From Lithobates sylvaticus (taxonomy: Eukaryota > Chordata > Amphibia > Anura > Ranidae), in contig CM053029.1 of assembly GCA_028564925.1 (NCBI GenBank), positions 30,032,438-30,096,437 on the forward strand: DNA of 64,000 bases. The letters are read 5' to 3'. The notes below the pieces were generated by a model. It did no database searches, was not told the DNA's origin, and saw only the letters and a list, made by a program, of their open reading frames with translations. Positions 1 to 12,268 of the stretch are shown piece by piece. Position 1 is the first letter of the stretch. Each line of letters opens with the position of its first letter. The translations under genes and the position numbers were made by a program.

Positions 1-305
1 GTGGTGTAGGTGGAATCGGCGGTGGAGGAGGACGAGATAGCCAACACTGGTTCAAAAATACAACAATGGCTGGGTAAGGCTGGTGATGTGTCGAATTCTG
101 TCCCCCGACGCATAGTGTCTGCCCTGTACTGCGCTTGCTCAGTACGTAGGACAAGGGGATTTCGAAACACTCTGAAGACGATGCACGGTGAGTCCAGGTT
201 CAAGCCACATCATCTGAGGTTGAAGCCAAGCCAAGCGAGGCCATGCCCGAAGCGTGGCGAGCGTGGCGAGCGAAGCGAGCCTGTGAGGGGCCCTGTTACT
301 ATGTG

Positions 306-3300
306 CTACCGTATGTCCACTTGGATGGTGGGGCTTGAACCTGCACTCACAGCGCAGGCGCCGTTCATCTTCGGAGATTTTGTGAATCTCCTTGTCCTCC
401 GTAGCGCTGCGCCTGAGCAGTAAGTGGCCGGAACATTATCCGATGGCCAGACAGTTTTTGTCAGAACACCGGTATACATGTCTATTCTGCACAAGGTTAC
501 GGACAAGTCCTGTGGGATCCATGCCTGGTTCATTTTAATGAACGTGAGCTTGTCCACATTGGCTCTGGACAGGCGGCTGCGCTTGTCTGTGATAACGCCC
601 CCTGCTGTGCTAAATACACGTTCAGATAATACACTGGCTGCAGGGCAGGCCAGCACCTTCAATGCGTAAAGGGCAAGCTCAGGCCATGTGCCCAATTTGG
701 AGACCCAGAAGTTGAAGGGGGCAGACCCGTCATTCAGTACGTGTAGGAGTGTGCACACATACTGCTCCACCATGTTGGTGAAATGCTGCCTCCTGCTAAG
801 ACGTCCCATCCCAGCTGGTGGTGCTGGTTGTTGTGGCGTGCCGACAAAGCTTTTCCACATTTCGGCCATGCTAACCCTGCCTTCTGAGGTGCTGGCAGTG
901 CCCCAGCTGCATTGATGACCTCTTCCTCCTCCTCTGCCTTCACCTTGTGCTTCCACCGTACCCCCGCTGTCAAGTGGGAATACCACCAGCAGCGCGTCTA
1001 CCAGCGTGCGCTTGTACTCGCGCATCTTACGATCCAGTGAGGTAATTAAGGACGGCACATTGTCCTTGTAACGGGGATCCAGCAGGGTGGCCACCCAGTA
1101 ATCGGCACCAGTTAAAATGTGGGAAACTCGGCGGTCGTTGCGGAGACACTGCAGCATGTAATCGCTCATGTGTGCCAGGCTGCCCAGAGGCAACGAAAAG
1201 CTGTCCTCTGTGGGAGGTGTATTGTCTGTGTCCTCTGTATCCCCCCAGCCACGCACCAGTGATGGACATGAGCTGGTCTGGGTGCCACCCTGCTGTGAAC
1301 ATGGTTCCTCCTCCTCCATCTCCTCCTCATCCTCCTCATCCTCCACCATGTCATCCTCCAGAACTGTGCCCTTGCTGCCGGACAATTGTGTACCTGGCGC
1401 TTGTTGGTGCAGGAACCCACCCTCGTAGCCACTTGTGAATGACTGCCCTGAAAGCCTTGGAAATGATCTCTCTTCCTCCTCCTCCTCCTGTGCCTGAAGC
1501 GTTTTTTCAAGGAGGCATAGAACTGGGATAGTAACGCTGAGAGCGGCGTCATCGGCACTGGCCATGTTGGTGGAGTACTCGAAACAGCGCAACAAGGCAC
1601 ACAGGTCTCGCATGGAGGCCCAGTTATTGGTGGTGAAGTGGTGCTGTTCCGCAGAGCGACTCACGCATGTTTGCTGCAGCTGAAACTCCACTATCGCCTG
1701 CTACTGCTTGCACAGTCTGGCCAGCATGTGCAAGGTGGAGTTCCACCTTGTGGGCACGTCACATATGAGGCGGTGAGCGGGAAGGCCGAAGTTACACTGC
1801 AGCGCTGACAGGCGAGCAGCAGCAGGGTGAGAACGCCGAAAGAGTGCACAGATGGCACGCAGTTTCTGCAGCAGCTCTGGAATATCGGGGTCATTTTTAA
1901 GGAACCTCTGGACCACCAAGTTCAGCACATGCGCCAGGAAAGGGATGTGCGTCAAACCGGCTAGGCCCAGAGCTGCTACGAGATTTCGCCCATTATGGCA
2001 CACCACCAGGCCGGGCTTGAGGCTAACTGCCACCAACCACTCATCGGTCTGTTGTTCCATGTCCCTCCACAAATCCTGCGCGGTGTGGGGTTTTTCCCCC
2101 AAACAGGAAAGTTTTAAAACTGCCTTCTGTCGTTTACCCCTGGCTGTGCTGAAGTTGGTGGTGAAGGTGTTATGCTGACCGGATGAGGAGGCGGTAGAGG
2201 ATGAGGAAGCGGAGTAGGAGGAGTTAGCAACAGGAGGCAAACTGAAGCGCCCTGCAATCCTCAGTGGTGGAAGGACATGCGCCAAACTGCTATCCGCCTC
2301 AGGCCCAGCCGCCACTACATTTACCCAGTGTGCTGTTAGGGAGATATAACGTCCCTGACCGTGCTTACTGGTCCACGCATCCGTAGTTAGGTGGACCTTG
2401 CTACAGATGGCATTGCGCAGTGCACACCTGATTTTGTCCCCCACTTGGTTGTGCAGGGAAGGGATAGCTCGCCTGGAAAAGTAGTGGCGGCTGGGCACAA
2501 CATACTGTGGGACAGCCAATGCCATCAGCCTTTTAAAACTCTGCGTCTCCACCAGACGGAATGACCGCATTTCAAAGGCGAGGAATTTTGAAATGCTGGC
2601 ATTCAGGGCAAGGGATCGCGGGTGGCTAGGGGGGTACTTCCTCTTCTGCTCCAGAACGCTTCCATGGGACATTGTGGAGATGGTTGGTGACCCAGGTGGT
2701 ACTGTTTCTGGCAGATCCTCTATTTGCGGGTTGGCAGGTGCCACTGTCCCTACAGAGGTGGATGAAGAGGCCGAGACTGCAGCAGAAGAGGAAGCAGGAG
2801 GAGCCAGAGACCTTTCTTGGTTTTTGAGGTGTCTACTCCACTGCATTTCATGCTTTGCACTTAGATGCCTGGTCATGCAGGTTGTGCTCAGGTTGAGAAC
2901 GTTTATGCCTCGCTTCAGGCTCTGATTGCACAGCGTGCAAACCACTTGTGTCTTGTTATCAGCACATTGTCTGAAGAACTGCCACGCTAGGGAACTCCTT
3001 GGACCTGGCTTTGGTGTGCTCGGTCCCTTGCTGCGTTGGGCAGTAGCAGACGTACTGTCTAGGGGACGGACGCTCCGCTTTTGCACCCTGCTCCCTCTTC
3101 TGCTGTGCTGGTGGCTCTGTGCAACCACCGCCTCTTCCTCCGAACTATACTGGTCACCTGCATGATGTTGATTCCATGTGGGGTCAAGGACCTCATCGTC
3201 CTCCACATCTTCCACCCAGTCTTCACCCCTGCCCTCCTTGTCTGCACAATGGCGAAAGCAGCAGCAGTTGGCACCTGTGTTTCGTCATCATCCGAGACGT

Positions 3301-3755
3301 GCTGCGATAAAATGAACCAGGAATGGATCCCACTTCTGGGGCAGGGCTAGGTGGATGGCCCTGGGAAACCCTGCTAACAGAGTCATCATAAACCAGAAGA
3401 GACTTCTGCATGATTTGGGGCTCAGACTGATTGGCTGATTTGCAAGGGGGTGAGGTGAAAGACTGATGGACATCGGCTGCAGGTGCCAAGGAGACTGGGT
3501 GGGAGACAATGTGAAGGAACCGGAGGCACTGTCAGCAACCCAATCTACTATCGCCTGTACTTGTCCTGGCCTCAACATTCGTACAGCCTCAGGCGCGCCG
3601 AAATACCGATGCAGGCTCGGTCGCCTACTCGCACCTGAGGAAGGTGTTTCACTAGTGCGTGTAGCTGTCACAGATCGACCACGTCCTCTCCCTGCAACAG
3701 GAGCTCCACCAGCAGCACCACGACTGGGGCCACATCCCTTTTTTGACCTTCCTAT
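306..3755 (-). pseudogene. hAT transposase (BED zinc finger), nearly intact
   Basis: The order from the N-terminus is a basic, Ser/Thr-rich leader, an acidic stretch, a BED zinc finger (VCTLCNQSLK followed by H-x4-H, about 2830-2930), the RNase-H-like core (TTDAWTSKHGQG near 2370; NGRNLVAA and FLAHVLNLVV near 1940-1990; PTRWNSTLHMLARL near 1720), an acidic insertion, and the hAT C-terminal dimerisation region (ACPAASVLSERVFSTAGG, about 590-640). The two large reading frames (3215-1701 and 1691-306) share one frame and are separated by a single TAG where sister copies read CAG. A 4-base loss near 3240 shifts the N-terminal part. The start codon reads ATA where the copy at 20738 has ATG. The residue before NGRNL is His here but Asp in the copy at 37 kb, so a catalytic-core acid may be lost. 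Related to ZBED-type hAT transposases; probably inactive. Confidence 0.88.
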
Positions 3756-3779
3756 ATTTCCAAAATTTATGATCTTGCC

Positions 3780-5110
3780 CTAAATGGGTGTTTTTGCAAT
3801 AGCAGAATACACCCACAGTATGTACAGCATGTATCTCAAAAACTGCAAAACTGCAGAAAATGCTATGAAAAAAAAAATTTCCCTCAACTTTTTTTCTGGA
3901 ATACCACAATAGAAGAAAAATTGATTGATTATGTCACACTTCTGCAAACATGCAGAAAATACTGCAAAATTTAATTTTTGTTGCAATGTTTTTGCAATAG
4001 CAGAACACACCCACAGTATGTACAGCGTGTATCTCAAAAACTGCTGAAAAATTTTCACTCAAATTTTTTTTTGGAATAGCCCAATAGAAGAAAAATAGAT
4101 TGATTGAATATGTCACACCCTCCTGCAAACATGCAGAAAACACTGCAAAATTTTTGTCAGGTCACCTGAGACCAGGTGACAGATGCACTCCGTAGGAGTC
4201 TGAAGTGCACCGCTAGGTAGTGGACCTTAGGACTGACTGCTGCAGATTGTACCCAGGGAGATTCAGGACACAGGTCTACTGGATCACTAACACAGATCCC
4301 AGTGGGAGCTAGAGCATAGATTCCCCAGGGCGCGGAGTCTAAGAGCCAGCAGGTGTTCGCCAGAGCCTCCAGTGGTGAGGATGGACTTCGCTGCAGTCTG
4401 GCTCCAGGTCGCGGCCCCTAGGGTCTCACAGCTCACGCTCACAGTAGACTACAGGAGAAGGAAGCAGCAGGATGGAACGACAAGGATAGTAAGGGGATAA
4501 TGCAGAGATCAGGGCAACTAGCAGACAGGAACAACAGAGTACACGCCAAAGGTTCAGGGTCACAGGCAGACAGGGATGGTTGGGGACATGCCAAAAGGTC
4601 AAGGTCACAAGCAGACAGGAATCATTGAGAACACGCCAAGGTCAGTAACAGAGACAAACGTAGAGCACACGGCAAGCAGGAAACAGGAAGCCGAAACCAC
4701 AATGGATACACAATGGTTGATCAGCACCACTGGCTTGCAGTGCACAGGTTAATATAAGGTTCCCTGATAGGGCCTGGGGTGGAGCCATGGTTAGAGGAGA
4801 GGTTATAAAAACCACCAGGTGGAAGTGGCTGGCCTCTTAGTCTGAACACATGAGGAGAGGTAAGCAAACAGAGGAAGATTACTGCATAACCATGACAATT
4901 TTTTTTTTTTTTTTGCAATAGCAGAACACACCCAGAGTGTACAGCGTGTATCGCAAAACTGCAGAAAATGCTATGAAAAATATTTTTCACTCTAACTTTT
5001 TTTTTTTGGAATAGCCCAATAGAAGAACAATAGATCAATTGAATATGTCACATCCTCCTGCAAACATGCAGAAAACACTGCAAAATTTAATTTTTGTTGC
5101 AATGTTTTTG
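3780..5110 (-). repeat. hAT 5' noncoding tandem units
   Basis: Outside the solo LTR this stretch repeats an AT-rich unit built around TTTTTGCAATAGCAGAA, then GTATGTACAGCRTGTAT, CTGCAGAAAATGCTAT, an A/T run, and CAATAGAAGAAAAAT with GATTGAATATGTCACA. Related arrays lie upstream of the transposase in the other hAT copies (17580-18260, 20130-20700, 39010-39460), with differing copy number. Their fixed place just upstream of the transposase start suggests promoter or transposase-binding repeats; that role is inference. Confidence 0.75.
4155..4897. mobile_element. Solo LTR inside hAT copy A
   Basis: A 743-bp block with ends TGTCAGG...CATGACA (TG...CA), flanked by the 5-bp direct repeat ATTTT, interrupts a hAT repeat unit that resumes directly after it. 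It holds a TATA-like TTATAAAA at about 4804 and loose direct repeats of GCAGACAGG plus ACGCCAAGGT (about 4510-4650). No internal retroviral genes are present, so it is a solo LTR fossil. Read on the minus strand it begins TGTCATGG, which is common among LTRs, but orientation is not settled. Confidence 0.75.
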
Positions 5111-5754
5111 CAATAGCAGAACACTGGGGCACTGGCACTGGGCAGTGTAAAAAGACTGTGCACTGCAACCCAAACAGGTCTTAGAATTGATTTCTGAATC
5201 TGGATAATTCTCTCTCCCTCAAAACAGACACAGGAACCTCCTTGACCTACACTCTCTAGCTATGTAGATCGCTGACTAAAAGATATTTCAGGAATGTGGA
5301 CTGACTCCTAGCATGTAATTCTCTCCCTCACAGCAGCCAGGAACACTGTCTAAAGCAGAGTGACGTGCTGTGCGCCTCTAGCTTATATAGAGGCTGGGTC
5401 ACATGCTGCACTGGCCAATCACAGCCATGCCATTAGTAGGCATGGCTGTGATGGCTTCTAAGGGCACACTAGTGAAACTAACGTGGATTGGCTGCCCTGC
5501 AGCTTTTAAAAAGGCGCCAATACATCGCCGAACACCGGACCCGAACCCACAGTCAATTGTTCGGGACTCAGACACCCAAAAGGCCGGTACGGACCTGAAC
5601 TTTACAGTTCGGGTTCGCTCAACCCTGTTGGTGAATACTGCATGAAAAGGAGTTAAACTCAATTCACAGAAGGAAAAAACTAATTAAATGCCTGCAATAA
5701 ATAATTAGTGGTCCAGCCATGCGATAGTTAAGGAACCAACAGCCGTCGGCATCC

Positions 5755-6239
5755 TTAAAGGGGTTGTAAAGGTATTTTATTTATTTTTTTAAATAACAAA
5801 CATGTCATACTTACCTCCACTTTGCAGCTTGTTTTGCACAGAGTTGCCCCGAACCTGGTCTTCTGGGGTCCCTCGGCGGCTGTCTCCGCTACCCCCCGAA
5901 AAGTACTTCTCACATTCATGCGAGCTCCCTCGCATGGTGAGAAGTGCTTGCGGGCACGCTCCCGTGACACAGCCGGCGGCCATAGCCACTCACTGTGCCC
6001 CCGGCGCGGCGTGTTATTGGATGGGATTAACAGCAGCCTGAGCCAATGACTGCGCTGCTTTCAAACCATCCACTGTAACCAGTGGCCAGGCTAATCGGCG
6101 AAGAGGATGTCGTGTGTGAGCGTGGGACTTTCGAGGGGTCAGGTAAGTAAAACGGGGTGGCGACATTGTCAGATGTTTTTTCACCTTAATGCATAGAATG
6201 CATTAAGGTGAATAATTTTTTTCCTTTAAACCCCTTTAA
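5755..6239. mobile_element. T2-like MITE (TTAA ends)
   Basis: The left end is TTAAAGGGGTTGTAAAGG and the right end is CCTTTAAACCCCTTTAA, giving TTAA duplications and TTAAAGG-type terminal repeats, as known for frog T2 MITEs. It carries a near-perfect palindrome at about 6180-6212 (TTCACCTTAATGCAT and its complement). No coding sequence is credible inside. The 5636-5754 stretch before it holds nothing recognised. Confidence 0.8.
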
Positions 6240-6288
6240 CAACCAGTTAACATGCAGAAGGCTGTGTTCTTAACAACCGATGAGTCAT

Positions 6289-6320
6289 CAGCTGTCAGCG
6301 GGGTTCTCCGCTGACAGCTG
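6289..6320. other. Perfect 13-bp hairpin
   Basis: CAGCTGTCAGCGG and its exact reverse complement are separated by the 6-base loop GGTTCT. It stands just left of the hAT-core fragment at 6362. It may be a subterminal part of a degraded MITE; no function is claimed. Confidence 0.6.
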
Positions 6321-6361
6321 AATGTAAACAAAAGAATTTACAGCAATTAAGAATTGTTAAA

Positions 6362-6760
6362 AAAATGCGTGGGGTACCCCCCCCCCCCCCCCAATTTATA
6401 GCAGGACTTTTGGGTCTAGTATGGATTTTGAGGGGAACCCCATGCAAAAAAAAATTTTTTAAACGGCATGGGGTCCCCCCCCCCGAAATCTATACCAGAC
6501 CCTTCTCTTAGTGTGGAGCCAGGCAGGCCAGGAAATGGGGGACAAGCAGGCGTCCTCCCTAATGAACCATACTGGGCCACATGCCCTCAACATGGTGGGT
6601 GCTTTGGGGCAGGGAGCCCCCTCACCCAAGCTCCTTGTCCCCATGTTGATGAGAATAAGGGCCTCTTCGCCACAACCTTGGCTAGTGGTTGTGTGTGTGG
6701 GGGGGGTTATCGGAATCTGGAAGCCCCCTTCCCATGTGAATGAGTATTGGGTACATACCC
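6362..6760. repeat. Fragment of a palindromic hAT core arm
   Basis: This matches one arm of the palindrome at 12440-15020 in the same order: GCGTGGGG(T)CCCC, CAGACC, GGCAGGCC, GGCCACATGCCCTCAACAT, CTTGTCCCCATGTTGATGAG, then GGTTGTGTGTGTGGGG and GGAATCTGGAAGCCCCC. It is clearly older and more diverged than that copy. Only one arm is present. Confidence 0.7.
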
Positions 6761-7953
6761 TTACTCATTCTTCAAAAAAGTGCTCAAAAAGTAAATAAAA
6801 ATGCACACACAGTTTTTGACAAGTCCTTGATTTAAAAAAAAAAGAAATGTCCCTGGTCTAGATCCATCATCCACAACGAACGCTGCCATTGGCAACCAGG
6901 GGACAAAAAAGAGGCACCGCACCCAATGCTGGCTTCAGACATCCAACAGCTCCGCTGCCTCCCACCACTAAATAAATTGAGGGGCAGGGCGACCCGGTGA
7001 TGATACCATGGGACCCTGCCCCCTTGTGATGTCATCGACCGAGCATGCTGGGCCTGTATTTGATATGTCATTATTAGTGTTATTCTTTATCAAATTTTGT
7101 GATAGTGCCTGTTGGTGGGGTTTTGCATTGGAGGTCTGTTTGGGGGGCCACCTGGCTCCACCCAGCATAGGCATGGGGCACTATGGGGTGACTCGGGTTA
7201 TGTGTTGCATGCCAGGTTTTCCTCCTATGGTCCTTGTTTCCCCCCATGCACAGGTCTGTCTTGGATTGCCTCCTGTAAGGATGCGTTGTGCTTGGGGGGG
7301 GGGGAGGTCTGGCCAACGGGCAGGTGGTGCCAGCGGCCTCCCCTTTCTGTCTGAGTTATATTTAAGTTGGCCTATCTGGCAGCATGGCTGATACTGCTCT
7401 TTTCTTGGAGGGTGGTGTTCAGCCATGCTGCCGAGTGGACCACACAGTTGTATAGTAGAAGGTTTACTATTTATTTATTATTATTTTTTCTTTTTATTAT
7501 TTTTTTTTTCTTTCATGATTGGTATAATATAATTTTTATTGATTTCAATTGTATATGTTAAATTTTTTTGCGCTTTTTAATTATTTTTTGTAGTGCATCT
7601 GGGATCTCTGCACTTGCTGGTGGGCAACTCTTTTTGGCTCTCCTTTCGACCCCACCAAGTTGAGCATCTACAAAACATAGTACAGGATGGTAACCAGGGG
7701 CTACATCTCTAGAAAATATGCAGGCTATGATGGATCATGTCTGCAGGTCTTTGGGGACTCATTGGTCACTACAAGCCAGGAGGCAAAATAACTGGGATTA
7801 CTTACCCCTGTGAGGGAACCTCTTGGTTTGTTTTGGTCATGTCTTCTGCAACACTAATGAATAAACATGGGCAGGAAGCCCTAAAACACACTTTGGATTT
7901 TGGATAACCTCTCTGAGCTCAATTTGAAGCTGATTGCCCACTATATATATACT
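6761..7953. other. Unrecognised intergenic sequence
   Basis: No convincing coding sequence or terminal repeat was found. The first part holds short A-rich and C-rich runs that may continue the older core fragment to the left. From about 7440 to 7570 the strand is very T-rich. The short reading frames here show no domain, and their C- and G-run composition makes them unlikely genes. Confidence 0.5.
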
Positions 7954-9543
7954 CAGTGGTGTATTTAGGTTTTGTGCGGCCCTAGGCCTGACTAAACTCA
8001 TGCACCCTCTAATTTAAATATGACTCAACCCTTCCTGTCAAGGCCACACCACAATGTAAAGGAGAACGCTGATGTAAAAGGGACTGCTGCGGACTGTAAT
8101 AGGAAATTCTGATGTAAGGGGGTCTCTGGTAACCACAGCCCTTTCTTTACAAAAAAGTCCACAAAGCTCCCCCTTATATCACGTCCCACAGAGACTGCGG
8201 GCATGGCACAAGGAATGGTCAGAGACTGTGGGCATGGCACAAGGGACTGTCAGACTGCAGGCATGGCACAAGGGAAAGTCAGAGGCTGCATACATGGCAT
8301 GGCAGGAATTGTAGCCAGTTGCAGCACTGTGATACTGCATTTAAGGGGTTAAAACAGTCATTGCAGAGGCAAAATATTGCCTCTTCACCACATGTCAAAT
8401 TCCTCTAAAAAGAGATCCGAGCATGGATTGCTTTTCAGAAGAGTGTCAGTCCTTACCAACATTGTAAACGAGCATAAAAAAAGCAGTTGTGATTGTACAG
8501 GATTAGGGGCAAGAGTAACGTACATACACACACATCTACAGATATACATGTAGTGCTGAGGGGGAATTAGAATAGTGACACAAGACAGTTGTCTTAGGAA
8601 GTGGGGCAAAAATATAAATCTGGCCTTGTCAGTAGGCAAACACAAAGCTTCCCTGTGACTTTCACCACTGTCATGCAAGCCTGGGCACTGCCATGTGGCC
8701 AGCAACACTTGGGTACCACCATGTCGTCAGCAGCACCCGGTACAACCATGTCGTCAGCAGCACCCGGTACCACCATGTCGCCAGCAACACCCGGTACCAC
8801 CATGTCGTCAGCAACCTCCGGTACCATCATGTCGCCAGCAACCTCCGGTACCATCATGTCGCCAGCAACCTCCGGGCACCATCACGTCGCCAGCAACTTC
8901 CGGGCACCGCCATGTCGCCAGAAACCTCCAGGCACCGCCACGTCGCCAGCAACCCCTGGATACCACTACGTTAACAGCAACCCCAGGCATCGCCACGTCG
9001 CCAGCAACACCCGGGCACCTTTCATGTCGCCAGCAACACCCAGGCACCGCCACGTCGCCAGCAACACCCGGGCACCGCCACGTCGCCAGCAACACCTGAG
9101 CATCAGTATCTCACCTGTTAGACCCAGAGACATCTATTCATCATCAAGCAATGGTGGTAGCCTGCATGTAACATGATACAGAGCAAGCTGTCCCAGCCTG
9201 TCACCTCTCTGTGCTGTGCAGTCTTGTCAGCATCAAGTGGTGCCATCATCTTCCGTACAGCAGTACTCAAACAGCATCATCATCTTCCCGGACTTCCCGC
9301 TCATGCAGACCCCTCCTCCGCCGCTGCAAGTGACCATATGCCACCTCCTGGATTAGTGCAGGACCCGGCTAACTGGCAGAGCGGCTCCTTCTGACTTCCC
9401 CGATGATGCTCGCGCTGTGCTGATCTATAGTTTAGCAGCACAGTAGGGGCTCGGGAGGCTTTTTTCGTGCGGGGGGCAGCATCCCCCCGCAAAGTGCCAC
9501 CCTAGGCCTTGGCCTTGTCTGCCTAGGCCAAAATACAGCACTG
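7954..9543. mobile_element. hAT MITE carrying a minisatellite
   Basis: The left end reads CAGTGGTGTATTTAGG and the right end, reverse-complemented, CAGTGCTGTATTTTGG. Both continue into matching CCTAGGCC-rich sequence. Flanking 8-mers TATATACT and TATATATT match at 7 of 8 positions, consistent with a hAT target duplication in an AT-rich site. There is no transposase; the middle is a 27-30-bp minisatellite (8690-9103). A non-autonomous element of about 1.6 kb. Confidence 0.75.
8690..9103. repeat. Minisatellite, 27-30-bp unit
   Basis: About 14 tandem units of the type ATGTCGCCAGCAACACC then CGGGCACCGCC or CGGTACCACC. The left part uses the CGGTACCA variant and the right part CGGGCACCG, so units diverge in a graded order. 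Reading frames in all phases cross the array (for example repeats of SSATPGTTM), but these are products of the repeat and not genes. Confidence 0.9.
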
Positions 9544-9744
9544 TATATATTGTATAGTATATAACCCTATTTTTCCACCCTCTGCAGGCTACTGGTATGT
9601 TGTGGTGCCACCTGTGTGGTATTAAGGAGTGAAGCCTTCACTTCATCTGTGAGAAGAGGACAGAATCCCTAATTAAGCCAGTGTCTCGTAAATTATATCT
9701 TGTGGATAACTAGTGTGGTCCCAGTTGAGAAAATGTGCTACTTA

Positions 9745-10364
9745 TGTAGCACATTCCCATGAGGGCTGCTTGAAGATAACTGATTCCAAAGGTTGCTCTG
9801 ACCCTGCAAGCCTCCCGACACCTCTGACACCATGAGTTTGGACATATTTCAATATGACAATGCAATTACACAGACACCAGACTGCGAAAAGTAACCAAGT
9901 ATTTTTACTTAAAGTTCTGCAAACAAGTTCTGCAAACAAGAACAAAATATGGCTTAGGCAATTATACTTTTAGTATTAAACTCTTGCTCTCAGCACACAT
10001 AAACAGGTATTCAATGCATACAGAATCACAGTAGGATGAATAGTAGCAACCAGTAACTTTGGTAGAACATATGACCACAGGTACGTAAAAGGGAAGGAGA
10101 ATGGCCCTTTTTATGTCAGACTACACCCTTCAACTCCTGATGCTACAAGCCCACCAAACTCTTTAACACAATAGTAGTTCAACAGATTACCAGAAATATA
10201 ACATTTAATCTCTGATATTGTACACAAAGTCCTTTAAGTGGGGGAGAGGATGGAGGAGTCCTGGTGAGTCCTGGTGATGTAGCTGTTTAGTGTCTTCAGC
10301 TAGTTTAGTAAGGGTCCAGAGAAATTTTCTGTGTAGTGACATCCAGTACTGTAAATAGCATATG
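9745..10364 (-). mobile_element. Old LTR-type repeat R, first piece
   Basis: It begins TGTAGCACATTCCCATGAGGG, matching the TGTAGCACTGACCCCCGAAAG start of the element at 61022 and the TGTAGCGCC start at 47126. The body follows the 47126 copy in order, including the AACCAAGTATTTT stretch, the GTCTTCAGCTAG stretch and a final GCCAAG against GCAAAG. The provirus at 10370 interrupts it here. The same order resumes at 31730, so 9745-10369 and 31730-31892 are parts of one copy. LTR identity comes from the complete relatives at 47126 and 61022. Between 9544 and 9744 nothing was recognised. Confidence 0.6.
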
Positions 10365-10369
10365 CCAAG

Positions 10370-10964
10370 TGTTGGATTCAATATGAACTCATGTAATCAC
10401 ACATCGGTTCATTCCCAATACCTTTCTGGAGAACAGGATGCACTCCCCCGGGTTGGAATGTAGCCAGTTAAACAACTATGTTATATCTATGAGAGCTGAT
10501 CTGCATTACAATGCTTATTCTGATCTGTCTATGAGATAAACAAGCTTCAAAAGAGACTATTGCTGCTAAGATGGCTATGGATATCTATTGGATGAAAGGC
10601 AAATGGGGGTGGCTATGAGTGGGCGTGTATGTTTGAATGAAAGGTCACACACACAGGAGATTCAGTCTCTGTTTGCTGGAAAGCCCTGACATGAGGCTGT
10701 GTCTCTGACAACCTGATGATTCGGCCATCTTGAGGCCTGACCATGTGGACATTTCTCTTTTCCATCCAGAGCATCAAGCCATGAGGACGTGCTAAGTATA
10801 TCATTGTATTATATTGTTACTGTATGCTATGTAATTTTGTAACCCCCTTTTAATACATGTTAGCTTTCTTATTTCCTTGGGAAATAAATGAGATTTAATT
10901 ATTCTTAAGCCGTGTGTTTGGTTTTCATATCTAACGTTGTATTATTGTCATATTAACAGTAGCA
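10370..10964 (+). repeat. 5' LTR of the endogenous retrovirus
   Basis: A 595-bp LTR, TGTTGGATTC...ACAGTAGCA, with TG...CA ends. A polyadenylation-type AATAAA lies near 10885, followed by the GTGTGTTTGG stretch. The end was set by the matching 3' LTR and the CCAAG duplication. A TTTGGCACCCCAAG sequence near 11086 resembles a primer-binding motif but lies about 120 bp past the LTR, farther than usual. Confidence 0.85.
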
Positions 10965-11478
10965 TGCGCTCATAGTGTTAACAGACTAATCTACAGGGAC
11001 TAGACAAAGTAATTGATACATAGATGAGATAATATATAGTAAGTAGTGGTATATCGCTTTCTACAATTATTATCGCATTCTACATTTGGCACCCCAAGAT
11101 TTAGACGTGTAGAATATCGTTTTTTTCTGCACAGGATTCACAAACCCTAAGGCATTTTTGTTGAGCCCCATTAAGCACAAATCCTCAGACATCCAGAATA
11201 GAAAATCGTCTCTAGTGTGGACAAGATTGGCGCTGGCTTGCGAATTTTAAAACCATGCTTTGATGGTCATGAAAATTCTGTGAAAGATCTCATCAGTGAA
11301 ACGGATGTGTAGAACCTGGTGAGAGCTGTGGTTGATATATGTTTGTATGTTAAATGTTTTGTGCGTTAGGCTGGTAACCAGTCAAGGAGACTGGCGAGGT
11401 AGGGATTGATCACCCTTGGTTATATAATATAACGGGTAGATTGACAGGATAAACCACACAGCACTGAGGAAAAAGTGG

Positions 11479-11644
<166 letters not shown>

Positions 11645-11689
11645 TAATTTAGTTTATATTTAGTTTTCCCCACGTGAGTGTGAAATAGC

Positions 11690-12268
11690 TCTCTGTTCCA
11701 ATAGGAGTTCAATGTGGCCTGCAATTTAAGAGAGGAGAGCATTAAGAGTGTGTTCTCTGGAAGAAATTCGTAGTTAAACGGATTTTGTGTTATTTTTTTG
11801 TAGGCTTTTGTGGGACTACAAGCTAGAGTACAAGCTAAACCTTTGAATAGCCTTATCTGGTTATCTGTGCTGCATTGTAAACAACTGTTCCAAAACAGGT
11901 TTTACAGCTCCAGTGTAGATAGCTGGCTAATTAGTATATCAATGGAAGCCATTGAACTGTTCATTGCCAAATATGGTGGTATTAGATTTCAGTCTACACA
12001 AGAGAGTGAATTGACACAACAATTTAGTGAGCTTATGAGACAATGTAATACACATAATAGTCTTATAAGTAATAAATCAAAATGTGGCAAAAGAGAATTG
12101 GCAATGCCTTATGTATGTTAATGAGAATGAAGAAAATTGCTAAACAAAAAGGAATTAGAATGGTTTGCTGAAAGAAAGCAGTTCATGCAACAGCTACAAA
12201 GTATAACAAAAAATATATTAATTAGGGTTGAAAACGCAGATGCATGAGCGCGTAGTCAGATTGAACAA
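11690..12268 (+). pseudogene. gag-like fossil, first part
   Basis: Plus-strand sequence between the LTR leader and the hAT insertion at 12277. It includes a stretch rich in Leu, Ile, Gln and Glu that begins near 11941 (MEAIELFIAKYGG), consistent with the helical N-terminal part of a retroviral Gag. It is degraded. No close family is recognised, so the Gag call rests on position and on the zinc knuckle found past the hAT insertion. Confidence 0.5.

Larger units (their letters stand above)
1..5627 (-). mobile_element. hAT DNA transposon, copy A (left end outside window)
   Basis: Minus-strand hAT element whose transposase 3' side is cut by the window start. Its other end finishes at GTTCGCTCAACCCT, the same terminus as the hAT at 12277-15304, which has a proven 8-bp target duplication. 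The order on the minus strand is: noncoding 5' region with GTTCGG-rich subterminal repeats (5627-5100), about 1 kb of AT-rich tandem units (5110-3780), the transposase gene (3755-306), then the GC-rich 3' region running off base 1. A solo LTR (4155-4897) sits in the noncoding part. Four further copies of this family lie in the window. The predicted duplication would be TTGGTGAA (5628-5635), but its partner is not visible. Confidence 0.9.

Noticed and set aside
8690-9103. Regularly spaced repeats that could be mistaken for a CRISPR array
   Set aside because: Units are directly tandem without unique spacers, in a vertebrate-like repeat context.
8601-9176. 191-aa Ser/Thr-rich reading frame resembling a mucin-like protein
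   Set aside because: Generated by the minisatellite inside a hAT MITE; open in three frames with no start context or flanking exons.
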